Program-made: the position numbers and the translations under genes
Source of the DNA: Singulisphaera acidiphila DSM 18658
GTDB taxonomy: Bacteria; Planctomycetota; Planctomycetia; Isosphaerales; Isosphaeraceae
Length of the DNA stretch: 64,000 nucleotides
Assembly: GCF_000242455.2 (NCBI RefSeq)
Contig: NC_019892.1
Coordinates: 7,078,744-7,142,743, forward strand
Reading direction: 5' to 3'
In this document: piece after piece, positions 14,668 through 21,862 of the stretch
Layout: every line of letters starts with the position of its first letter
Numbering within the stretch: the stretch's first letter is position 1
Notes under the pieces: generated by a model
What the model was told of the DNA's origin: nothing
The model's database searches: none
Seen by the model: the letters and a program-made list of their open reading frames with translations, nothing else

Positions 14668-15957
14668 ATGACTGAGAATGTTCGTGAACTGACCGTGCAA
14701 CCCTGGGCCGGGCCGCCGCCGATAGCGAAAATCCGGGTGCCCGGCTCCAAGAGCCTGACGAACCGGGCCTTGATCGTCGCGGCCTTGGCTGATGGCCGGA
14801 GCGTCTTGTCGGGGGCCCTGGATAGCGACGACACGCGAGTGATGGTCGACTCGCTGCGCAAGCTTGGGATTGCCGTCGAGCATGATCGGGAGGCCAAGAC
14901 TCTGACGGTCCCCGGGTGCGGCAACAAAATCCCCAACAAAGATGCCGATCTCTTTGTGGAAAATTCGGGGACGAGTCTGCGCTTCCTGACGGCCATGGTC
15001 GCCACGGGGCAGGGGACCTACCGCCTCGACGGGACTCCTCGGATGCGTCAGCGGCCCGTCTCCGACCTCTTGTTGGCGCTCAACGGACTCGGATCCGACG
15101 CACGAAGTGACCTCGGGACCGGCTGCCCTCCCGTGACGGTGCGGGCCCGAGGGCTCGACGGGGGAAATGCCTTTGTCCGGGGCGACGTCTCGAGCCAGTT
15201 CCTCAGTGGACTGCTTATGGCCTTGCCTTACTCCCGGGAAACGACGACCGTCGAGGTGGACGGCCCGCTTGTTTCACTCCCCTACGTCACGATGACGATC
15301 GAGGTCATGGAGTCGTTCGGCGTCCGAATCGGCAACCGCAAGAATCGCCGGTTCGATATCCGCCCCGCGCGTTATACCGGGCGCCCTTATGCGATCGAAC
15401 CCGATGCCTCGGCCGCGAGTTACTTCTTCGCATTGGCGGCGGTGACGGGCGGTTCGCTCACCCTGGAGGGGTTGGGGAGCGAGAGCATCCAGGGAGACCT
15501 CGGTTTCGTCGACATCCTCGAGCACATGGGGTGCAAAGTCGTCCGCGAACGCGGGGCGACGACCGTGACGGGAGGAACGCTGAGGGGGGTCGACGTGGAT
15601 ATGAACGCGATCAGCGACACGGTCATGACCCTGGCGGTGGTCGCTCTCTTCGCGCAAGGGATCACGCGAATCCGCAACGTCGCCCATATCCGCCATAAGG
15701 AGACTGACCGGCTGAGCGCCCTGGCGACCGAACTGCGGAAGCTGGGCGCCCGCGTCGACGAGCATCCCGATGGACTCGTCATCGATCCGCCGGCCAAGCT
15801 CTCGCCGGCCCGGATCGCGACCTATGACGATCATCGGATGGCCATGTCATTCGCGATCGCGGGTATGAAGACCGAGGGGGTCACAATCCTCGACCCCGAC
15901 TGCGTCGCGAAAACTTATCCCGGCTTCTGGGAAGACCTGGGTAAGCTCTCGACTTGA
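14668..15957 (+). CDS. aroA: 3-phosphoshikimate 1-carboxyvinyltransferase (EPSP synthase)
   Basis: A 429-residue cytosolic enzyme of the shikimate pathway that transfers enolpyruvyl from PEP to shikimate-3-phosphate. All signatures are present: GSKSLTNRALIVAALADG (catalytic Lys and Ser), ENSGTSLRFLTAMVA, LDGTPRMRQRPVSDLL, DVSSQFLSGLLMALPYS, HIRHKETDRLSALATELRKL and YDDHRMAMSFAIAGMKT near the C terminus. Length matches the two-domain inverse alpha/beta-barrel fold. The residue after LFVEN is S-G-T, as in ordinary enzymes. The 3' end overlaps the convergent gene by 43 bp. Confidence 0.97.
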   Translation: MTENVRELTVQPWAGPPPIAKIRVPGSKSLTNRALIVAALADGRSVLSGALDSDDTRVMVDSLRKLGIAVEHDREAKTLTVPGCGNKIPNKDADLFVENSGTSLRFLTAMVATGQGTYRLDGTPRMRQRPVSDLLLALNGLGSDARSDLGTGCPPVTVRARGLDGGNAFVRGDVSSQFLSGLLMALPYSRETTTVEVDGPLVSLPYVTMTIEVMESFGVRIGNRKNRRFDIRPARYTGRPYAIEPDASAASYFFALAAVTGGSLTLEGLGSESIQGDLGFVDILEHMGCKVVRERGATTVTGGTLRGVDVDMNAISDTVMTLAVVALFAQGITRIRNVAHIRHKETDRLSALATELRKLGARVDEHPDGLVIDPPAKLSPARIATYDDHRMAMSFAIAGMKTEGVTILDPDCVAKTYPGFWEDLGKLST

Positions 15958-17072
15958 GAAGGTTGGGCCGTTAGCCGAGCCCATCGCAACGCGATCTCGG
16001 TGGCTAGTTGCACGGTGGCCGCAAGGTTGGCCGGCTCGATTCGAGTTCCTTTCCGATCCCCGGCCAGGCTGATGGCCGGGATTCGGTTGAGTATGAAGGG
16101 CCGGTGATCGAGGCAGCAAAACGCTCTTCTTTTCACGCGGCAAGGAATCCAGAGGTCTTTGGCGGCCCCCCGGGCAACCTCGAGGGCTTTCCCCGTACCG
16201 AGCAACCTGATCTCAGGCCCGAGGCCTGGGGAATCTAGATTGATGACGAGCGTGGGCTTGGGGGGCCAGTGACCACGGATGTCGTCGGCAAGCGCTAGCG
16301 CTCCCAATTGACCCGAGGAACTGCCCCCAACCGCCACCAGGTGGATCTCCACCCGTTCGTGCAACCGAGTCGGAAGCGACTGGGCCATTTCCGCGAGAAG
16401 GGCAAGTCCCGTTCGATTATCTCCGGCCGACGGGCGTTCGGCTCGCAGCCAGTACCGCGCTTGAAAGAGGAGAGAGACCAGAAAGATTCCGGCCGCCGAC
16501 CACGTGGTCCAGACGGGTGAAAAGCCGAGGAAGACGAGCACGATTAGGCCGAGGATGATCGCATTGCTGATCCCATCTTCCCGGTTGGCAACCCGGAGCG
16601 GGGTGTCGAGATGAGTCAGGATGAAAACACGAGCGGGACGTTCGCTGAGGCCGGGTCGGTCGGCAATCAGGTTGACCAGCCGGGACGGCTCCTTGGCCGA
16701 TCGCCAGGCCACGAATCGCTCCCGGGCGATCTTTACGCCGTGGCGTCCCACCGCGAGTCGGATCAGGCCTGCGATCAGAAGGAAGGCCGCGAAGTACATG
16801 CCTAATCGCGACCTTCGCGGCAGGTTCGGAAAACTCAGTTGCAGGGCCTTCCAGAGGAAGTACTTCTCGAACAGAAGCGTGAGCAGCAGGATCATCACCA
16901 GCGTGGAGAGGCGGCAACCGGTCCGCGTGACGGCTCGGCTGACGCGCCAGCCCGACTTTTCCAGAGGCTCCGCCAGCAGGTCGGCCGCGTGACGCTCGCC
17001 TTCACTCCCGGTTCCTCTCGGGAAGTCGAACGTTTTGACCCAGCCCATGGCCCGATCGATGTCGAACTTCAT
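15915..17072 (-). CDS. Membrane-bound M28-like peptidase homologue, probably inactive
   Basis: A 385-residue protein with hydrophobic segments at about 57-75, 90-108 and 170-205. Around them lies an M28 (aminopeptidase Y/QC-type) frame: GTGSEGERHAADLL near the N terminus, the first metal ligands in ILTHLDTPL, the bridging Asp in AGDNRTGLALLAEMAQSL, LDSPGLGPEI, and the last His in CCLDHRPFILNRIPAISLAG. The position where active enzymes have a Glu-Glu pair (usually GAEE) reads AVGGSSSGQLGALALAD, so the catalytic base and a metal ligand seem missing. It may be a pseudoenzyme or use other ligands. It overlaps the aroA 3' end tail to tail. Confidence 0.75.
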   Translation of the reverse strand: MKFDIDRAMGWVKTFDFPRGTGSEGERHAADLLAEPLEKSGWRVSRAVTRTGCRLSTLVMILLLTLLFEKYFLWKALQLSFPNLPRRSRLGMYFAAFLLIAGLIRLAVGRHGVKIARERFVAWRSAKEPSRLVNLIADRPGLSERPARVFILTHLDTPLRVANREDGISNAIILGLIVLVFLGFSPVWTTWSAAGIFLVSLLFQARYWLRAERPSAGDNRTGLALLAEMAQSLPTRLHERVEIHLVAVGGSSSGQLGALALADDIRGHWPPKPTLVINLDSPGLGPEIRLLGTGKALEVARGAAKDLWIPCRVKRRAFCCLDHRPFILNRIPAISLAGDRKGTRIEPANLAATVQLATEIALRWARLTAQPSQVESLPRSSQKPG

Positions 17073-17325
17073 AACAGAGCTTACCTTGTCGCTGCGCCGA
17101 AGGGGGGCCGGCCGGGTCGCTTTCGGTCCATTCTGCTCAGAAGGCGTCTTGCCTCACAAGTTTTCTCCCTATAAGACTTACGAGTTCAGCCCACGTGATG
17201 GTTCGATACTGTTCGACTTGGTTCGCTTTTGGCCGTTGGGATCGCCAAGCCCAACGGGCGCGGGCGACACTCCGGTGGCGTGAACGAACCGAACACCCGA
17301 GAGGTTTGTCTAAACCTTGGTTTGC

Positions 17326-17355
17326 TTGACGGTTTGCGTGAACTCGGGTTACTCT
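17326..17355 (+). promoter_or_regulatory. Candidate promoter/leader for aspS
   Basis: TTGACG (17326-17331) and TACTCT (17350-17355) are 18 bases apart, about 65 bases before the aspS start. Just upstream AGGTTT/AAACCT forms a small hairpin (17302-17317), and ACCCGAG (17295) can pair with CTCGGGT (17343). The -35 match is good and the -10 match weak. Confidence 0.3.
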
Positions 17356-17417
17356 GAAACCCCGATGAAAATGACCGAACTATCCGAACGCACGAGGCGG
17401 CCGAAGACGCGACGACC

Positions 17418-19178
17418 ATGCTCAAACGGACACATACTTGCGGTGATTTGACACTCGACCATGTGGGACAGACCGTCACGCTCAACGGCTGGGTCGACTC
17501 CTGGCGCGACTTTGGGGGGCTCGTCTTCATCGACGTGCGCGACCGTTACGGGCTGACCCAGTGTGTGTTCGAGCCCGAGGTCGGCGCTGAGCTTCAAGCG
17601 GCTGCGCGTGAACTCCGGAGCGAATACGTCGTTGCAATCCGAGGGGTGGTTGCTCCTCGGCTCCCGGGCAAGGAGAACCCCAACCTCAAGACCGGCAGCC
17701 TGGAAGTCCGGGCCAAGGAGCTCGAGGTTCTCAACGCGACACCGACTCCTCCGTTCGAGATCAAAGGGGCCGAGGCCAACGAAGAGCTTCGCCTAAAGTA
17801 TCGCTACCTCGATCTTCGCAGGCCGGCGATGCAACAGGTCTTCATCATCCGCCACAAGATGGCGCAGGTGATGCGGAATACGATGACGGCTGGTGGTTTT
17901 CTCGAGATCGAAACCCCGATCCTCGGGCGAAGCACCCCCGAAGGCGCGCGTGACTTCCTCGTTCCGAGCCGGGTCCACGCAGGGCACTTCTACGCCTTGC
18001 CACAGTCGCCTCAACTCTACAAGCAAGTTCTGATGGTGGCCGGGTTCGATCGTTATTTCCAGATCGCCCGCTGTTTTCGTGACGAGGATCTTCGGGCCAA
18101 TCGACAGCCCGAGTTCACTCAGCTCGACATCGAGATGTCGTTCGTCGAAGACGAAGACGTCATGACGGCCATGGAGCCGATGGTCGCCTCAATGGCGCAG
18201 GAGTTTACCGGCGAAGCGCCGACGCTCCCACTGCCTCGGTTCGAGTACCACGACGTGATGGAGCGGTACGGCAACGATCGTCCCGACCTGCGCTATGGGT
18301 TGGAGCTGAAGGACCTCGCCGACCTTGCGACCGAGACCGAGTTCAAGGTCTTCCAGCTTGCCATTGAAAACGGCCAGCGAATCCGAGGGATCTGCGCTCC
18401 GGGGGCCGGTCTGAAGTACAGCCGCAAGGACCTCGACGGCCTGACTGAGTACTCTGCCACGTTCGGCACCAAGGGCCTGGTCTGGCTCAAGGTGGAAGAG
18501 GCGACGCTGACCGGGCCGACGGCCAAGTTCTTCACGCCGGAACTCCAAGCGAAACTTCGCGAGCGGTTCGATGCCAAGCCGGGCGACTTGATCCTGATCG
18601 TTGCGGATAGCCAGGCGGTGACCAGCCAGGCGCTCACAAACTTGCGAACGCGACTGGCCGGCGAGCTCAAGCTCTACGACCCGAAGTCGTTCCACTACTC
18701 GTGGGTCACGCGCTTCCCCTTGCTGCACTGGGACGCCGAGGAAGGACGTTACGCCGCGGAACACCATCCGTTCACGATGCCCCTGGCTGAAGACCTTCCG
18801 CTGCTCGAGACCGATCCGGCTCGAGTGCGGGCGCAGGCCTACGACCTCGTGATCAATGGCGAGGAAGCCGCCGGTGGGACGATCCGGTGTCACGACCCCA
18901 AGATCCAATCGAAGATTTTCAGCCTCCTGGGGCTGACCCCTGAGCAGGCCGAAGAGAAGTTTGGGTTCCTCCTCGGAGCCCTGCGCAATGGGGCTCCGCC
19001 GCACGGTGGTATCGCGTTCGGGTTCGACCGGCTCGTGATGCTCTACGCCGGCCTGACCAACATTCGCGATTGCATCGCCTTCCCCAAGACGGCTCGCGGT
19101 ACCGACCTCATGACGGGCGCACCAGGCGGAGTCGACACACGCCAACTGCGTGAGTTGAACATCCGCCTGGCTGATTAA
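17418..19178 (+). CDS. aspS: Aspartyl-tRNA synthetase
   Basis: A 586-residue bacterial-type class II synthetase charging tRNA with aspartate. It has an N-terminal OB-fold anticodon-binding domain (VTLNGWVDSWRDFGGLVFID). Motif 1 region is FLEIETPILGRSTPEGARDF. Motif 2 is RCFRDEDLRANRQPEFTQLD. A GAD insertion domain lies in the middle, as expected for bacterial enzymes of this length. Motif 3 is GGIAFGFDRLVMLYAGL. Start at the ATG at 17418 fits the family N terminus (MLKRTHTCGDL). It is monocistronic and ends at a strong bidirectional terminator. Confidence 0.97.
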   Translation: MLKRTHTCGDLTLDHVGQTVTLNGWVDSWRDFGGLVFIDVRDRYGLTQCVFEPEVGAELQAAARELRSEYVVAIRGVVAPRLPGKENPNLKTGSLEVRAKELEVLNATPTPPFEIKGAEANEELRLKYRYLDLRRPAMQQVFIIRHKMAQVMRNTMTAGGFLEIETPILGRSTPEGARDFLVPSRVHAGHFYALPQSPQLYKQVLMVAGFDRYFQIARCFRDEDLRANRQPEFTQLDIEMSFVEDEDVMTAMEPMVASMAQEFTGEAPTLPLPRFEYHDVMERYGNDRPDLRYGLELKDLADLATETEFKVFQLAIENGQRIRGICAPGAGLKYSRKDLDGLTEYSATFGTKGLVWLKVEEATLTGPTAKFFTPELQAKLRERFDAKPGDLILIVADSQAVTSQALTNLRTRLAGELKLYDPKSFHYSWVTRFPLLHWDAEEGRYAAEHHPFTMPLAEDLPLLETDPARVRAQAYDLVINGEEAAGGTIRCHDPKIQSKIFSLLGLTPEQAEEKFGFLLGALRNGAPPHGGIAFGFDRLVMLYAGLTNIRDCIAFPKTARGTDLMTGAPGGVDTRQLRELNIRLAD

Positions 19179-19226
19179 AAGAGCCGACGGTCGCGGCCCC
19201 GCACGGATCGGCGGGGCCTTCGTAAC

Positions 19227-19283
19227 TCCAAAAGGGGTGACCGCCCATCGCCTGTCCTTCGCGATGGGCGGTCGCCCTTTTTG
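19227..19283. terminator. Bidirectional intrinsic terminator
   Basis: GACCGCCCATCGC (19239-19251) pairs perfectly with GCGATGGGCGGTC (19261-19273), flanked by an A-rich arm (CCAAAAGGGG) and a T-rich arm (CCCTTTTTGG). It therefore has a T-run on both strands. It sits between convergent aspS and the acyl-CoA dehydrogenase-like gene, 49 bp after aspS. Confidence 0.85.
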
Positions 19284-19320
19284 GAATGCGGAGGTGACGA
19301 TTCCAGCATCGTTCACCGAG

Positions 19321-20430
19321 TTAGATGGAGCAGAGACCGGCCAGGTCGCGAATGGCCGCCTGAGCGACAGGGCTGGGGCAGGACCAGACCAGGAAGAAGA
19401 GTGCCTGGCGCGCCCAGCGTTGCGCGGGCTCGCTTCGGAGGAAGCCGGTCCCTTTGCGGGCCGTGAGGTACGCCTGGGTGCACTTGAGAACGAGTGCGTT
19501 GGCCTGGGAGCGAATCTGGCCCGGGGATAGCGCCTCGGCCTCTTCACGCGCGGTCTGCATCAAGGCGAGCCAGAGTTCGTTCCAGGTGGCGGCCAGGGCA
19601 TCGGCCGGCTCATCCAACTCGCTTCGAGTCGCAATCTCGGCGATCAGGGCGTTCAATGCGGCACGAGCCAGACCCAGGGCAAGAGCTGAAGTCTCCAGGC
19701 CGCCGGTACCCGCCGCGCCCGGGGTGGCGATCACGTTGGGAGAAGGACCGGCTAAGATCTCGTCGGCTGCGACCTCAACCCTATCGCACACGACCTCGGT
19801 CGTTCGTGACGCCTGGAGCGCCGCCAGGTTGAAGGGAGGGGGGATTGTGACGCCGGCTCGATCGGTTGGCAGCGCAATCAGGAGTTGCTGTTGATCCTCC
19901 AAGACCGCACCCGTCACAAGGACGTCCGCACGTTCGGCCGCAGTCACCCAGGGCATCGTCCCGTCCAGCCGGTAACCGCCCCCGGCTCGTGCGATCGCTT
20001 TCAAGGCCTGGGCCCCGTGCCTGCGCGAGGTCGTCAGTTGCGAGATCCCGACGGTTGTGAATGCCCCTCGGTCGGCAATCGCGCGGATCCAGGCTGCCGC
20101 CACGGGCCGGTCACGAGCGGCCAGCAGCAATCGACGTAATCCCGAATCGTGCTGCGTCAGAATGAACGCGGCGGTCATGCTCCCCTCGGTGACTCTTGCA
20201 TATCGCTCCAGAAGTTCAGGGCGACCGCACTCATCACCGCCGATACTCTTGGGGAGAACCCAGCGCGGTGCCCTGGCATCCGTCAAGAGGCTCCAAAGGG
20301 TCTCGGGCCATGCTCCCGACTCATCCGCCGGCCCGTCGGCCTCGGCGAGCCGGGCGACGCAGCGTCTCAGACCTTCATCGTGGTTGGTTTCGGGCCACGG
20401 AATCAACTTCGGAGTGAGTTCGTTCATCAT
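19321..20430 (-). CDS. Acyl-CoA dehydrogenase family protein
   Basis: A 369-residue flavoprotein-type sequence with the acyl-CoA dehydrogenase order: helical N-terminal domain with WVLPKSIGGDECGRPELLERY and an EGSMTAAFILTQHDSGLRRLL stretch, a middle beta domain (GYRLDGTMPWVTAAERADVLVTGA, VVCDRVEVAADEIL) and a C-terminal helical bundle with ARKGTGFL. It appears somewhat shorter at the end than textbook enzymes (about 380-390 residues), and I cannot identify the catalytic Glu with confidence. The substrate is unknown. The start is the ATG pair at 20430/20427; the frame upstream is non-coding. It is divergent from the Nudix gene across 60 bp. Confidence 0.82.
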   Translation of the reverse strand: MMNELTPKLIPWPETNHDEGLRRCVARLAEADGPADESGAWPETLWSLLTDARAPRWVLPKSIGGDECGRPELLERYARVTEGSMTAAFILTQHDSGLRRLLLAARDRPVAAAWIRAIADRGAFTTVGISQLTTSRRHGAQALKAIARAGGGYRLDGTMPWVTAAERADVLVTGAVLEDQQQLLIALPTDRAGVTIPPPFNLAALQASRTTEVVCDRVEVAADEILAGPSPNVIATPGAAGTGGLETSALALGLARAALNALIAEIATRSELDEPADALAATWNELWLALMQTAREEAEALSPGQIRSQANALVLKCTQAYLTARKGTGFLRSEPAQRWARQALFFLVWSCPSPVAQAAIRDLAGLCSI

Positions 20431-20490
20431 GGTAGTCTGACGAAAATTCAGGCCGACGCCAACTACAATTGGATCGGAGACGCGCTCTCG

Positions 20491-21123
20491 ATGGCCGCTT
20501 CTTACTGCTATCAATACCCGCGCCCGGCGGTGACCGTTGACTTCGTCATCTTCGCGCTGGTCGGAGCGACGCTCAAAGTCCTGCTCATTCAACGCAAGCA
20601 CGACCCATTCGCCGGGTCATGGGCCATCCCCGGAGGCTTTCTGGAGATGGATGAACCCGTCGAAACCGCGGTGCGCCGCGAGTTGCTTGAAGAGACGAAA
20701 CTCGACTACAAGGGGCCGGTCGCTCCCATCGGGGTTTTCAGCGCCCCGGGCCGCGACCCTCGAGGAAGGACGATCAGCCTGGCTTACGCTACGGTCATCC
20801 GAACACCCCTCCCCGAAGTGGGTGGAGCCGATGATGCTGCCGAAGCGGGCTGGCACGAGCCGGGAGCGATCTCTCCCTTGGCGTTCGACCACGACGCCAT
20901 CATGGAAGCGGCGTTGGCCTGGCTTGGGCATGACGTGGTCGACGGCCAAGCGGGGCTGGCGATTCTTCCACGTCAGTTTGGTGACCCCGAGATTCAGGAT
21001 CTGTTCCGAGCGATCGGCAAGAACACTCGATCGGCAACCGCTTGGCGGAACCGGCTCTTGCGCGAGGGGAGAATCCAACCGGTCCCTCGTCGCGAAGGGC
21101 GGTATCGATCGACCACGAAGTAA
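20491..21123 (+). CDS. Nudix hydrolase-domain protein with C-terminal NrtR-like helical region
   Basis: A 210-residue protein with the Nudix box GGFLEMDEPVETAVRRELLEET (starting about residue 53); the classical Gly after EEx is replaced by Lys, a change also common in ADP-ribose-type and NrtR-type members. The first strands read VTVDFVIFALVGATLKVLLIQRK. After about residue 150 the tail (IQDLFRAIGKNTRSATAWRN, then RLLREG and GRYRS) resembles the winged-helix of NrtR, a repressor of NAD genes that senses ADP-ribose. So it may be an NAD regulator or a nucleotide-sugar hydrolase. I chose the ATG at 20491 because the frame before it overlaps the divergent gene and looks non-coding. Confidence 0.82.
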   Translation: MAASYCYQYPRPAVTVDFVIFALVGATLKVLLIQRKHDPFAGSWAIPGGFLEMDEPVETAVRRELLEETKLDYKGPVAPIGVFSAPGRDPRGRTISLAYATVIRTPLPEVGGADDAAEAGWHEPGAISPLAFDHDAIMEAALAWLGHDVVDGQAGLAILPRQFGDPEIQDLFRAIGKNTRSATAWRNRLLREGRIQPVPRREGRYRSTTK

Positions 21124-21142
21124 GCGAAGATTGACTTCAAGG

Positions 21143-21634
21143 TCAGGCCGAAAGGTCGGCCTCACAAACGATTTCGAAACCCATCGCGTGAAGCGCTGTG
21201 CCTGCCTGCTCGATATTGTCGACGTGCAAGGCTACGGCGCAGCGGCCATGGGGATGAATAATCAACGGGTAAGCATAGTGAATGTTGATTTCTGCCTGAA
21301 GCAATGCCGCGCACAGGTCGGCTAGCGACCCAGGACCTGTGGGAAGCTCCGCGCCGAGCAGTTCGTTTTCGGCGAATGCGAGCTTGTGCAAGGCAAGGAT
21401 TTCGCGTCCTTGCTCGGGATGGCTCAGCACGAGCCTGAGAATCGAGCAATCGGCCGAGTCGGAGATCGTGAGTCCGACAATCTTGACCTTGGATCCGTTA
21501 AACGCGCGGATCACTTCGAGTAATTGGCCGACCCGATTCTCCAAGAAGACCGAGAACTGAGTCAGCGAGGGCCAGTTACGACCCTGCATCGTTTCAAAGT
21601 CGACCTCGCTGCCGGCACCCTCGCCAAAGCTCAT
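21143..21634 (-). CDS. Tandem ACT-domain protein
   Basis: About 163 residues with two ACT-like domains and no catalytic domain. The first reads QFSVFLENRVGQLLEVIRAF then VKIVGLTISDSADCSILRLVLSHP; the second LGAELPTGPGSLADLCAALLQAEINIHYAYPLII. ACT domains bind small effectors, usually amino acids, so this is probably a regulatory ligand-binding protein. The ATG at 21634 has GAGGG five bases upstream; a family-like shorter start at 21589 (MQGRNWPSL) is also possible. It is convergent with the Nudix gene, and its stop lies in a small palindrome (AGGCCGA/TCGGCCT, about 21145-21163). Confidence 0.8.
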   Translation of the reverse strand: MSFGEGAGSEVDFETMQGRNWPSLTQFSVFLENRVGQLLEVIRAFNGSKVKIVGLTISDSADCSILRLVLSHPEQGREILALHKLAFAENELLGAELPTGPGSLADLCAALLQAEINIHYAYPLIIHPHGRCAVALHVDNIEQAGTALHAMGFEIVCEADLSA

Positions 21635-21862
21635 GGCGACCCTCGTCAAGTCGTCGGCCCTGACCAAGGCCGAATATGGTTATGCATTCCTCACCGAAGT
21701 CTAATGACGAACACGACTCCGGTCAATGCCCACGCCAGGCAATCGACCGGAGCCGATCGGAGGCTTCGGTCGACTGCGAAAGCCAGGTCGACCACATGGG
21801 GCGGCTCGGTCGGGAGGCCATCTTCTCTCCACGCACCGAGACCTTACCCCGAATCAAAGTGG

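Noticed and set aside
17295..17349. T-box or other aminoacyl-tRNA-sensing leader before aspS
   Set aside because: Small nested repeats exist, but no T-box sequence, specifier loop or terminator/antiterminator pair can be drawn; T-boxes are also rare outside Firmicutes and related groups.
18189..19547. 452-codon minus-strand frame overlapping aspS
   Set aside because: aspS is certain, and the antisense frame crosses a strong bidirectional terminator.
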